Below, in pieces: positions 27,869 to 39,154 of a stretch of 64,000 bases of DNA. Location of the stretch: positions 314,828 to 378,827 of the forward strand of contig JAHRYN010000003.1 of the NCBI GenBank assembly GCA_020621405.1, given 5' to 3'. Each line of letters opens with the position of its first letter. Position 1 is the stretch's first letter. The notes beneath the pieces were generated by a model. The model ran no database searches, was not told the origin of the DNA, and saw only the letters and a program-made list of their open reading frames with translations. The DNA comes from Betaproteobacteria bacterium. Lineage in GTDB: Bacteria > Pseudomonadota > Gammaproteobacteria > Burkholderiales > Rhodocyclaceae. Position numbers and translations under genes: made by a program.

Positions 27869-29077
27869 TTAGAAGGTGTGAGCAACACCGAGGTTGAAGC
27901 CGGTGTCGCCATAAGCACCGGTCGAGCTCGGGGCAGCCGAACTGCGACCTGCGGTCGTGATACCGGCGGACACGCCGCTATCAACATCCATCTTCGCCCA
28001 GGTTGCGTACAGGTAGGTACGCTTCGAGAAAGCGTACTCGGCACCAACTGCCACCTTCTTGACGTCGCGGTTGTTGGCGCGATCGTCGCTACCCTGAACG
28101 TAGCTGGCCAGAACCTTGATGTTCGCGGTGACCGGCACGGTCGCGCCGATGAACCAGCCTTCGCCATCCGAGCTCAGATTGGCGCCGGTCGGGTTGGTAG
28201 CGGTAGCAACGACGTTGTTCGCGAGGCGACGGGCAGCACGGGTGTCACCACGGGTGTTTTCGTAGTAGCCGGAGATCTTCGCGAAACCGAAGTCGTAGCT
28301 GGCGCCAGCAACCCAGATGTTGAATTCGAGATCGCCACCGGTCAGACCGACGTTCTTGACTTGGAGGTTTTCATAGTCCAGCGTCACGCTGATCGGGCCA
28401 TTGTTGTACATCGCGGCGACGGCATACAGAGGCGTATCGCCGGAATCGACATCAACACCAGCACCCGGAGCTACGCCGAGGAAGCCCTGACCTTCTTGCG
28501 TCAGCAGCGACTTGGTGTAGGCGCCGAGGAACTTCAGGCCGGGAACGACTTCCGGCGAGATGTAGACGATGGCGTTGTCAGCACGGTCAGCCTGGCCGAG
28601 ACCGGAGGTCAGACCGAAGACCGAAGCGGCGTTACCGACGGTCTGGTTCTTGAACGGGTCGTACTGACCGGTGAAGGAGTAGCGGGCGCCATCAACACGG
28701 CCACCGAGCACGGTACCGTACGGGGTTTCCAGACCGACCCAGGTGTGACGGTTGAAGCCGATGCCCTTGCCTTCCTTCGCGTTGCCGACGTTCTCGCTGT
28801 CGCCGGAGAAGCCGAACTCGAGTTCGAAGATGGCCTTCAGGCCGTTGCCCAGGGCTTCGCTGCCCTTGAAGCCGATGCGGTTGCCGCCGGCGATGCCGTC
28901 GGTGAATTCATTCTTGCGGTCTTTGATGCCAGCCTTCGAACCAGCGCCGTCGTTGCCGCTGCGCGACAAGAAGCCGTAGTCGATGCGACCGTACACGGTC
29001 ACGTTGGAATCTTCGGCCATGGCAGCAGCCGGGACGAGCACTGCAGCGATCGCCACAGCAAGCAATTTCTTGGACAT
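27869..29077 (-). CDS. Gram-negative general porin
   Basis: 402-aa outer-membrane beta-barrel of the betaproteobacterial OmpC/PorA-type porin family (trimeric 16-strand channel for small hydrophilic solutes). A signal peptide of 21 residues (MSKKLLAVAIAAVLVPAAAMA) precedes the first strand NVTVYGRIDYGF. NRIGFKGSEALGNGLKAIFELE and TWVGL are family landmarks (quoted only to locate them, about residues 66-95). The chain ends in Phe (VAHTF), the BAM-recognition signal. AGGAG lies upstream of ATG 29077, and a strong terminator follows, indicating a single-gene unit. Confidence 0.95.
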   Translation of the reverse strand: MSKKLLAVAIAAVLVPAAAMAEDSNVTVYGRIDYGFLSRSGNDGAGSKAGIKDRKNEFTDGIAGGNRIGFKGSEALGNGLKAIFELEFGFSGDSENVGNAKEGKGIGFNRHTWVGLETPYGTVLGGRVDGARYSFTGQYDPFKNQTVGNAASVFGLTSGLGQADRADNAIVYISPEVVPGLKFLGAYTKSLLTQEGQGFLGVAPGAGVDVDSGDTPLYAVAAMYNNGPISVTLDYENLQVKNVGLTGGDLEFNIWVAGASYDFGFAKISGYYENTRGDTRAARRLANNVVATATNPTGANLSSDGEGWFIGATVPVTANIKVLASYVQGSDDRANNRDVKKVAVGAEYAFSKRTYLYATWAKMDVDSGVSAGITTAGRSSAAPSSTGAYGDTGFNLGVAHTF

Positions 29078-29153
29078 TACGCAGATCTCCTCTTGCGATG
29101 ATAGTGGGTGCCCGGATCAATCTCGGCCGCGTGACGGTTGCACTGCCGGGCTA

Positions 29154-29180
29154 CACACCTTCGGACTTTCAGAAGGTGTG
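29154..29180 (-). promoter_or_regulatory. 9-bp inverted repeat upstream of the porin
   Basis: CACACCTTC (29154-29162) and GAAGGTGTG (29172-29180) are perfect arms around 9 nt, about 75-100 bp upstream of the porin ATG. It could be an operator or a 5'-UTR hairpin of the porin mRNA; there is no T-tract. Confidence 0.4.
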
Positions 29181-29553
29181 CGGACTTTACCCAAGCATGA
29201 AAGAAGTCAGCAAGCCATGCGTCGAATTACGTATGCGGCGGCATTCATCGCTGTGGCTTTGACGCAACAGCATCGTGCTTTCCAAGGCTGCATGCGGAAA
29301 ACGGGGCGGAACCGTCATGTAATCGCAACAATCCGGCAGACCCGGGCAGCCGATGTCGCAGGAACCCGCTTCGCCCGGATTCACGGCACCAGAACGGCAC
29401 GACGCTGGTCAGGACACAGTCCTTCAAGCCGGTCAGACCAACCGGCGCTGCGGCACCGCACAATGACGCGCGCAATCGTTGCCGGTGCGGAATCACAGGA
29501 TCGCCGGCAAGGCGTCGATCGATGACACCCGAGCCGCGCCGGCTTCGGCCGGA
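29181..29553. other. Intergenic region between porin and folE
   Basis: About 370 bp without a supportable gene. Short open frames on both strands lack ribosome-binding sites and family resemblance. It should contain the porin promoter, but I cannot pick one out with confidence. Confidence 0.5.
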
Positions 29554-30159
29554 TCAGCCCTCGCTGCCGCTGGCCGAGCGCCCGATCAGGTTGAAGAACT
29601 CGCGACGGGTACTCGCGTCGTCGCGGAAGGCACCCAGCATCCGGCTGGTCACCATGGCGACGCCCGGCTTGTGCACGCCGCGCGTGGTCATGCATTCGTG
29701 CGACGCCTCGATCACGACCGCCACACCTCGCGGCTGCAGTACCTCGTAGAGCGCATCGGCGATCTGTACCGTCATCTTTTCCTGGATCTGCAGGCGCTTG
29801 CCGAACACCTCCACCAGACGGGCCAGCTTCGAAATGCCGACCACCCGGCGATCCGGCAGATAGGCGATGTGCGCCTTGCCGATGATCGGCACCATGTGGT
29901 GCTCGCAGTGGCTCTCGAACCGGATTCCGGTCAGCGCGATCACCTCGTCGTAGCCTTCTACTTCCTCGAAGGTGCGCGACAGTACGGCACGCGGGTCTTC
30001 GCTGTAACCGGCGAAGAACTCCTCGTATGCCTTGGCAACGCGCGACGGCGTATCGAGCAGCCCTTCACGCGACGGATCGTCCCCTGCCCAGCGGATCAGG
30101 GTACGGACGGCCGCTTCGGCCTCTTCGCGGCTGGGGCGCGCGATGTCTGTGCTCTTCAT
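29554..30159 (-). CDS. folE: GTP cyclohydrolase I
   Basis: 201-aa enzyme converting GTP to 7,8-dihydroneopterin triphosphate (folate/pterin pathway). The signature SHCEHHMVP provides the zinc Cys and His. Further family segments are [18 protein letters not shown] and the RGV-V-EA-H-CM motif with the second zinc Cys. I prefer ATG 30159 because AGGA lies 5 nt upstream; the ATG at 30165 overlaps that AGGA. Monocistronic by context, divergent from the degP-like gene. Confidence 0.96.
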   Translation of the reverse strand: MKSTDIARPSREEAEAAVRTLIRWAGDDPSREGLLDTPSRVAKAYEEFFAGYSEDPRAVLSRTFEEVEGYDEVIALTGIRFESHCEHHMVPIIGKAHIAYLPDRRVVGISKLARLVEVFGKRLQIQEKMTVQIADALYEVLQPRGVAVVIEASHECMTTRGVHKPGVAMVTSRMLGAFRDDASTRREFFNLIGRSASGSEG

Positions 30160-30456
30160 GTTCATCCTGTACTTGGTTATATATATGGTGGCGTCAGCGG
30201 CGTTGGCGCGCGGAGCTCGGGTCCCGGACCGGGCATGGTGGCGGTGTGCCGCCCGGTTTTCAAGTACCGCAGCGAGCCTGTGACCCTTGATATGGCGGTT
30301 TGGCTCCCCAACTTGCTCAGCGGAGCACGGCCGGCTGCCCTTTGTTTCCGGATGCTAACCTCCGGAACGGCCTGCAACCGCTTCGGCTCCATCGTTTCCA
30401 ACGGGTTGCCGCGACCGACCGGCGGCACGTAACAACACGTCAGGAGAAGACAAAAG
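30160..30456. promoter_or_regulatory. Divergent intergenic region folE/degP
   Basis: 297 bp holding the upstream regions of both genes. A TATATATA-type AT tract lies at about 30178-30186, close to folE and possibly part of its promoter. AGGAGA precedes the protease ATG. No clear sigma-E consensus pair was found by eye. Confidence 0.35.
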
Positions 30457-31953
30457 ATGAAGATCACCCTGTCACGCACCGCTCTGGCAGCGCTTGCAGC
30501 GACGGCATTCGGGCTCGGTGCGACGGCGACCACCATCGACTGGATGGGTCATGCCGAGGCCGCGCCCCAAGGCAAGCCGACCCAGCTTGCCCAGGCAGCA
30601 CCCGCGCCGAGCGCGGCGGCGTCGGCACCACTGGTGTCGGGCCTGCCGGACTTCACCACGCTGGTGGAACAGACATCGCCATCGGTCGTGAACATCAGCG
30701 TCGTCGGCAAGGCATCGAGGCAGACCATCAATCCGAACGACCCGATGTTCGAATTCTTCCGCCGCTTCGGCATTCCGATGCCACAGAACCCGCAGCGCGG
30801 CGGTGAAGGGCAGCAGGTACCGCGCGGCATCGGCTCCGGCTTCATCATCAGCGGCGACGGTTACATCCTGACCAATGCCCACGTGGTGGCCGATGCGGCC
30901 GAAGTGACGGTCAAATTCACCGACAAGCGCGAATTCAAGGCCAAGGTCATCGGCAGCGACAAGCGCACCGACGTGGCGCTGATCAAGATCGAGGCGAAAA
31001 ACCTTCCGGCCGTCAGACTCGGCAATCCGGACCAGGTCCGCGTCGGTGAGTGGGTGGCCGCCATCGGCGCCCCGTTCGGCTTCGAGAACACCGTGACCGC
31101 AGGCATCGTCAGCGCCAAGTCGCGCGCGCTGCCGGACGAATCGCTGGTGCCATTCATCCAGACCGATGTCGCGATCAACCCCGGCAATTCCGGCGGCCCG
31201 CTGTTCAACCTGAGTGGCGAGGTGATCGGCATCAACTCGCAGATCTACTCGCGTACCGGCGGCTTCATGGGACTGTCGTTCGCGATCCCGATCGACGTCG
31301 CGATGCGTGTCGCCGACCAGATCAAGCAGTTCGGGCGGGCCAAGCATGCGCGCCTGGGCGTCAGCATCCAGCCGATCACCCGCGATCTGGCTGACAGCTT
31401 CGGCATGGACCGCGCCCGCGGCGCGCTGGTAGCCAGCGTCGAACAGGGCGGCCCGGCCGACCGCGCCGGCCTGCAACCGGGCGATGTGGTGCTATCGGTC
31501 GATGGCCGCGATGTCGCCGATTCGTTCGACCTGCCCAAGGTGATCGGCAACCTGCCGCCGGGCAAGGCCGTCAGGCTCAAGCTGTGGCGTCAGGGAGCGG
31601 AACGCGAACTGAGCGTGACGCTGGGCGAGCAATCGGATGGCGAAGCCGTTGCGCAGGGCACGCCCGGCAAGGACGGCACCTCGTCGCGCGACCGTCTGGG
31701 ACTGGTGGTACGCCCGCTGACCGGTGCGGAGTCGCAGCAGCTGGGCGTCAATCGCGGCGTGGTCGTGGCCGATGTTGACGGTCCTGCAGCCCAGGCCGGC
31801 ATCGAGCCGGGCGACGTGATCCTCGCCGTCAACGGTCGGGCGGTGGGCAGCGCGGAGGAACTGGCCAAACTGGTGGAGCAGGCACGCGGTCGCGTGGCGC
31901 TGCTGGTCCAGCGCGGCGACACCCGGCTGTTCGTGCCGATCCGCGTCGGCTGA
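30457..31953 (+). CDS. degP: Periplasmic DegP/DegQ-type serine protease
   Basis: 498-aa trypsin-like protease/chaperone of the DO (DegP/DegQ/MucD) family, acting on misfolded envelope proteins. A signal peptide and an Ala/Pro-rich linker precede the catalytic domain with triad His142 (TNAHVV), Asp172 (RTDVAL) and Ser245 (GNSGGP). Two PDZ domains follow (about 290-380 and 405-495), each with a GDV(V/I)L-V(D/N)G-type groove. AGGAGA is positioned before ATG 30457. DegP, DegQ and MucD cannot be told apart from sequence here. Confidence 0.95.
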   Translation: MKITLSRTALAALAATAFGLGATATTIDWMGHAEAAPQGKPTQLAQAAPAPSAAASAPLVSGLPDFTTLVEQTSPSVVNISVVGKASRQTINPNDPMFEFFRRFGIPMPQNPQRGGEGQQVPRGIGSGFIISGDGYILTNAHVVADAAEVTVKFTDKREFKAKVIGSDKRTDVALIKIEAKNLPAVRLGNPDQVRVGEWVAAIGAPFGFENTVTAGIVSAKSRALPDESLVPFIQTDVAINPGNSGGPLFNLSGEVIGINSQIYSRTGGFMGLSFAIPIDVAMRVADQIKQFGRAKHARLGVSIQPITRDLADSFGMDRARGALVASVEQGGPADRAGLQPGDVVLSVDGRDVADSFDLPKVIGNLPPGKAVRLKLWRQGAERELSVTLGEQSDGEAVAQGTPGKDGTSSRDRLGLVVRPLTGAESQQLGVNRGVVVADVDGPAAQAGIEPGDVILAVNGRAVGSAEELAKLVEQARGRVALLVQRGDTRLFVPIRVG

Positions 31954-31970
31954 CCGGCTGGCAGGCATTC

Positions 31971-32010
31971 GGGGGCAGACAGCCGGCTACTCGGGCCGCT
32001 GCCTGCCCCC
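31971..32010. terminator. Bidirectional hairpin between degP and ribD
   Basis: GGGGGCAG (31971-31978) pairs with CTGCCCCC (32003-32010). CAGC/GCTG inside extends the stem after one mismatch. It lies centrally in the 70-bp gap between the convergent stops at 31953 and 32024. No T-tract on either side, so efficiency is uncertain. Confidence 0.5.
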
Positions 32011-32023
32011 GGTCATTTGCAGT

Positions 32024-33127
32024 TCAGCCGCGAGGCCGCACTCTCGCCAGCACCCGCCAGTCGCGACCGACGGCGCGCAGATCGCGCACGTCGAGATCGA
32101 CGCGCTGCGCCAGCGTATCGAAGGGACCGAGGTTGAACAGTCCCATGCCATGACCCAGCAGGGTCGGCGCCAGATACATCAGCAGTTCGTCCACACAGCC
32201 TTCGCGCAGCAGCGAGCCGTTCAGCTTGTGACCCGATTCGGCATGCAGTTCGTTGATGCCGCGCGCACCCAGAGCCTGCAGCATCGCCGGCAGATCGACC
32301 TTGCCGGCGTCGTTCGGCAGTACCAGAAGCTCCGCACCGGCGTCGCGCAGCACGCGTGCACGCAGTGTGTCGTCAGAGGCGCAGACCACCAGCAGCGGCG
32401 CCCGTCCGATATCGGCGAACAGCCGTGCCTGCGGTGACAGCGCGAGTCTGGCGTCGACGATCACGCGCAGCGGCTGGCGCTCGGTGTCGACCTCGCGCAC
32501 GGTCAGCGACGGATCGTCCTCCTGCACCGTGCCGATGCCGGACAGTATGGCGCACGCACGTGCGCGCCAGCGGTGGCCGTCGCGCCGCGCCGCCGGACCG
32601 GTGATCCACTGGCTGACGCCGTTGTCGAGCGCGGTGACGCCATCCAGCGTCGACGCGGTCTTCAGCCGCACCCAAGGCCGGCCGCGCGTCATGCGCGACA
32701 CGAAACCGATATTAAGTTCGCGCGCATCCGCTTCCAGCACGCCGCATTCGGTGGCGATGCCGGCAGCAGCCAGCCTCGCCATGCCCTGACCCGACACCAG
32801 CGGATTCGGGTCGCGCATGGCGGCAACCACGCGCGCGACGCCGGCTGCAATCAGCGCGTCGGCACACGGCGGCGTGCGCCCGTGATGGCTGCACGGCTCC
32901 AGCGTTACATAGGCCGTGGCGCCACGTACGTCTCCGCCAGCGGCACGCAAGGCATGCACTTCGGCATGCGGCTCGCCGGCCCGCACATGCCAGCCCTCGC
33001 CGATCACCTTGCCGTCGCGCACGATGACGCAGCCCACGCGCGGATTCGGGCTGGTGGTCCACAGCCCTCGTTCCGCCAAACGCAACGCGCGCGCCATGAA
33101 GCGATGATCGGCTGCAACGTCCCCCAT
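32024..33127 (-). CDS. ribD: Bifunctional riboflavin deaminase/reductase RibD
   Basis: 367-aa enzyme for two consecutive steps of riboflavin synthesis. The N-terminal zinc deaminase (about 1-145) has HAE and PCSHHGRTPPC. The C-terminal NADPH-dependent reductase (about 150-365) has RLKTASTLDG and VDARLALSP. It begins 3 nt after nrdR ends and is surely co-transcribed with it, the usual nrdR-ribD pairing. The remaining rib genes are not in the window. Confidence 0.95.
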   Translation of the reverse strand: MGDVAADHRFMARALRLAERGLWTTSPNPRVGCVIVRDGKVIGEGWHVRAGEPHAEVHALRAAGGDVRGATAYVTLEPCSHHGRTPPCADALIAAGVARVVAAMRDPNPLVSGQGMARLAAAGIATECGVLEADARELNIGFVSRMTRGRPWVRLKTASTLDGVTALDNGVSQWITGPAARRDGHRWRARACAILSGIGTVQEDDPSLTVREVDTERQPLRVIVDARLALSPQARLFADIGRAPLLVVCASDDTLRARVLRDAGAELLVLPNDAGKVDLPAMLQALGARGINELHAESGHKLNGSLLREGCVDELLMYLAPTLLGHGMGLFNLGPFDTLAQRVDLDVRDLRAVGRDWRVLARVRPRG

Positions 33128-33130
33128 CGC

Positions 33131-33610
33131 TCAGGCCCCGCTCTTGCGCGGCGCACGCACGGGTTTGGTCACCTCGCGCACCACTTCCGAAAATTCATCG
33201 ACATCCTCGAAGTTGCGATAGACGCTGGCGAAGCGGATGTAGCCGATCTTGTCGAGCTTCTTGAGTTCGCGCATCACCAGCTCGCCCAGCCGGTCGGTCG
33301 CCAGTTCGCGCACGCCCATCGTGAGCAGCCGTTCCTCGATGCGGTCCATCGCCATATCCACCGCCTCGGTCGTGACCGGCCGCTTGCGCAGCGCCAGCAT
33401 CATGCTGGCACGCAGCTTCTCGCGGTCGTAGTCGGCCCGGCGGCCATCCTTCTTCACCACCTGCGGCATCTTCAGGTCCACCCGCTCGTAGGTCGTGAAG
33501 CGCTTGTCGCAGGCCGCGCAGCGGCGGCGGCGGCGGATGATGTCGCCATCCTCGCTCTCGCGGGTTTCGACCACCTGGGTATCGGGGGAGCTGCAGAACG
33601 GGCATTTCAT
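33131..33610 (-). CDS. nrdR: Transcriptional repressor NrdR
   Basis: 159-aa repressor of ribonucleotide reductase genes that senses ATP/dATP. The N-terminal zinc ribbon has CPFC and CAAC pairs (about residues 3-34), followed by RRRRRC and an ATP-cone (about 49-139, beginning VVKKDGRR). Length is typical. In many relatives glyA lies upstream; here a PilZ gene does. Confidence 0.96.
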   Translation of the reverse strand: MKCPFCSSPDTQVVETRESEDGDIIRRRRRCAACDKRFTTYERVDLKMPQVVKKDGRRADYDREKLRASMMLALRKRPVTTEAVDMAMDRIEERLLTMGVRELATDRLGELVMRELKKLDKIGYIRFASVYRNFEDVDEFSEVVREVTKPVRAPRKSGA

Positions 33611-33699
33611 GGCGGTGCTCCATGCATGGACCGCGCGAATGTTACGCCCTGAAGGGAATCAACGCCGCGCCGCCATCCGGTGGCGCGACCCGGATCGGA

Positions 33700-34596
33700 T
33701 CAGCCGCCTTCGGAAGCCTGTATCAGCTGGTGATAGACGAAGGCGGTCAGCGCCAGCCGGTCCTGCTCCGGCACTTCGGTGAATTCGAGGCCATGATTGA
33801 CAGAAACGGCGTCGTTCTCGGGTTCGCTTGCAGTGCTGACCGAGCGGATGACGACGCCCACCTGCACGAACTGGTCGATGTCGTCGAACTGCAGACGGAA
33901 CTTGCAGCGCAGGGTGTCGCCGGTTGCGCCGAGCTTCGCCTTGGCGGCCAGCAATGCCCCGCCCTTGCTGATGTCGATCAGCGTGGCCGCATGCGAACCG
34001 CCCGCCGCATCGGTCACGGCCGCGATGATGCGCACCGCCGCCCGCTGCGTGTTGCGAACGCGCATGCCGCGCACCTTTTTCGGATAGCTCAGGTGCAGAT
34101 AGGGGAACGGAGTGTTGGCCATCTTCAGCACGTGCGCCGGAAAGGCGTACACGCTCTTGCCGGAGAAGAAGCGCACGACGAAGGCCGCATCCTGTTTCAC
34201 GATGGCGTAACCGCCATCGACCATCGGCGCAGTCACCATGACGCTGCGCCCCTTCGAATAGCCGAGCAGACGCAAGGTATGCCGCTGTGCGTCCTCGCCG
34301 GTCGCCTGCAGCTGCAGCACATCGCCGATCTGCAGCCGGATGTCCTCGAGATCGAGCAGGATGCCGCCCTTGTCGGCCTCCGGCTTGGGTTCCGCATCCT
34401 GACCGGCACGGGCGGTGACCGACGGCAGGGTGTTGCTGACCTTGTCCCTGTAAAGACCGCGCTCGCTCAGCACGTCGAGCTGGTTCTGCGTCTGGACGAT
34501 CACCCCGGCACGCAGCAGCAGCTTGTTGTTGCTGTCGAACAGCGAATAGGGCAAGGGTTTGCCCAGCACCACATCGGTTTTGCGTACGGGAATCAT
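33700..34596 (-). CDS. PilZ-domain c-di-GMP receptor, YcgR-like
   Basis: 298-aa predicted cyclic di-GMP effector. An N-terminal YcgR-N-like region (about 10-160) includes IRLQIGDVLQLQ. The C-terminal PilZ domain has the ligand signature RNTQR (RxxxR) and DISKGG (D/NxSxxG). Start ATG 34596 (MIPVRKTDVVLG) is chosen because the domain begins there; ATG 34668 would add 24 poorly conserved residues. Ligand-binding residues are intact. The target (flagellar motor, pilus or exopolysaccharide) is unknown. Confidence 0.82.
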   Translation of the reverse strand: MIPVRKTDVVLGKPLPYSLFDSNNKLLLRAGVIVQTQNQLDVLSERGLYRDKVSNTLPSVTARAGQDAEPKPEADKGGILLDLEDIRLQIGDVLQLQATGEDAQRHTLRLLGYSKGRSVMVTAPMVDGGYAIVKQDAAFVVRFFSGKSVYAFPAHVLKMANTPFPYLHLSYPKKVRGMRVRNTQRAAVRIIAAVTDAAGGSHAATLIDISKGGALLAAKAKLGATGDTLRCKFRLQFDDIDQFVQVGVVIRSVSTASEPENDAVSVNHGLEFTEVPEQDRLALTAFVYHQLIQASEGG

Positions 34597-34956
34597 CGGC
34601 GCGCTCGTTGCAAAAGGTTCGTGCGGATTATCGGCCGGCTGCGGCAAAACTTGATGCCCCCCGGTCATGGCCGTGCCGCACGAACCGGCACCATCCGGCC
34701 ATCAGGTCAAGCGGCTGACGGTGCGGTTTTCACTACTGGCAGCCTGCCGGGGGTCTGTCCATAATGGCGTCATGCTCACGCGGGCGATCCCTGCGTGCTG
34801 CGTTGCCGTGGCAGCCACACGCTGCCGACCGAGAACCGCAACACCATGCATCACCGATGCGCAACAGCCATGCAGCCGTCCGGGGGCCATGCTCCGTACG
34901 GTCGCGTACCGGGCTCGCGTGGCGTCATGCGGTTCACTATAAGAGGAGAAACCTGG
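34597..34956 (+). other. Region upstream of aceE
   Basis: 360 bp between the divergent PilZ and aceE starts with no recognisable gene. It contains a possible promoter at 34736-34765 and ends with AGGAG directly before aceE. Confidence 0.45.
34736..34765 (+). promoter_or_regulatory. Possible sigma-70 promoter for aceE-aceF-lpdA
   Basis: CTGGCA (34736-34741) and CATAAT (34760-34765) with an 18-bp spacer resemble -35/-10 elements. This would give a 5' leader of about 185 nt. Judged by eye only. Confidence 0.3.
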
Positions 34957-37632
<2,676 letters not shown>

Positions 37633-37812
37633 CACCACGATGCGCCGGCCGGCCTGTTACCGCAGCATTGCGCGGACATTTCCGATGATCGCCGACGGAG
37701 GCGAATGTGCACGCGACATCCGGTCGCGGCGATCCCCGTCCGCGTCATCGGCGCCACGCCGGCATCGCGCCCCGGCCGCAACAGCGGCCACACCCGAACA
37801 TGCGAGGCTGCA

Positions 37813-39147
37813 ATGAGCACGATCAATATTGAAGTACCGGACATCGGCGACTTCACCGACGTCCCCGTCATCGAAGTCCTGGTCAAGGCCGGCGACCGCG
37901 TCGAAGCCGACGCGCCGCTGGTCACGCTGGAATCCGACAAGGCGACCATGGAGATTCCGGCGCCGTGCGCCGGCGTCATCGGCCAGATCACGGTCAGGAT
38001 CGGCGACCGCGTGTCGCAGGGCACCGTGATCGGCACGATGGAAGGTGCCGCGGCTGCGGCGCCGGTCGCGGCGGCAACCGCCGCCCCTGCCGCCGTCACC
38101 AGTGCCGAAACGAGTACGCCGGTTGCGCCGGCGCCAGCCGCCACTGCGGCCACGAGCACCACCCCACCGCCCCCTTCGGCACCCGCCCCGGTCCGGGCCG
38201 CGGCAATCGAGGCTACCGGCGGCAGCAAGCCGCACGCCAGCCCGTCGATACGCGCCTTCGCACGCGAACTCGGCGTCGATCTGACCCGCGTGCCGGCGAG
38301 CGGACCGAAGAGCCGCATCACGCGCGAGGACATCCACGCCTTCGTCAAGGGCGTCATGCAGGCGCCGGCCGCCGCACCGGCCGGTTCCGGCGGCGGCGCC
38401 GGACTCGATCTGCTGCCCTGGCCGAAGGTCGATTTCGCGAAATTCGGCGCCATCGAGCGCCAGCCGCTGTCGCGCATCCGCAAGCTGTCTGCGGCCAACC
38501 TGTCGCGCAACTGGGTGATGATCCCGGCGGTCACCTACCACGAGGACGCCGACGTCACCGATCTTGAAGCCTTCCGCCAGCAGATCAATGCCGAACAGGC
38601 CAAGGCCGGCGTCAAGCTGACGATGCTGGCCTTCATCATCAAGGCGGTGTGCTCGGCACTGAAGAAATTCCCCGAGTTCAACAGTTCGATCGACCTGCAG
38701 AACGATGAACCCGCGCTGATCCTGAAGCAGTACTGCCACATCGGCTTCGCCGCCGACACGCCGGGCGGACTGGTGGTGCCGGTGATCCGCGACGCCGACC
38801 GCAAGGGCGTCGCCCAGCTCGCCGCCGAATGCGGCGAACTCGCCGCCAGGGCGCGCGACGGCAAACTGTCGGCAGCCGAAATGCAGGGCGCCTGCTTCAC
38901 CATTTCCAGCGTCGGCGGTCTGGGCGGCACCGGTTTCGCGCCCATCATTAACGCGCCGGAAGTGGCCATCCTCGGCGTCAGCCGGACCACGATGAAGCCG
39001 GTGTGGGACGGCAGCACGTTCCAGCCCAGGCTGATCCTGCCGCTGTCGCTGACCGCCGACCACCGCGTCGTCGATGGCGCTGCCGCCACCCGATTCAACG
39101 CCCATGTCGCCGCATTGCTGGCCGACATGCGTCGCGTGCTGATGTGA
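37813..39147 (+). CDS. aceF: Dihydrolipoamide acetyltransferase (E2)
   Basis: 444-aa E2 core of pyruvate dehydrogenase, transferring acetyl to CoA. One N-terminal lipoyl domain (1-75) carries the lipoylated Lys in ESDKATM. An Ala/Pro linker follows, then a peripheral-subunit-binding domain (about 142-180, PSIRAFAREL) and the catalytic domain ending with DHRVVDGA (active His). Some relatives carry two or three lipoyl domains. GAGG precedes ATG 37813. The 180-bp gap after aceE shows nothing recognisable. Confidence 0.96.
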   Translation: MSTINIEVPDIGDFTDVPVIEVLVKAGDRVEADAPLVTLESDKATMEIPAPCAGVIGQITVRIGDRVSQGTVIGTMEGAAAAAPVAAATAAPAAVTSAETSTPVAPAPAATAATSTTPPPPSAPAPVRAAAIEATGGSKPHASPSIRAFARELGVDLTRVPASGPKSRITREDIHAFVKGVMQAPAAAPAGSGGGAGLDLLPWPKVDFAKFGAIERQPLSRIRKLSAANLSRNWVMIPAVTYHEDADVTDLEAFRQQINAEQAKAGVKLTMLAFIIKAVCSALKKFPEFNSSIDLQNDEPALILKQYCHIGFAADTPGGLVVPVIRDADRKGVAQLAAECGELAARARDGKLSAAEMQGACFTISSVGGLGGTGFAPIINAPEVAILGVSRTTMKPVWDGSTFQPRLILPLSLTADHRVVDGAAATRFNAHVAALLADMRRVLM

Positions 39148-39154
39148 GGAGACG

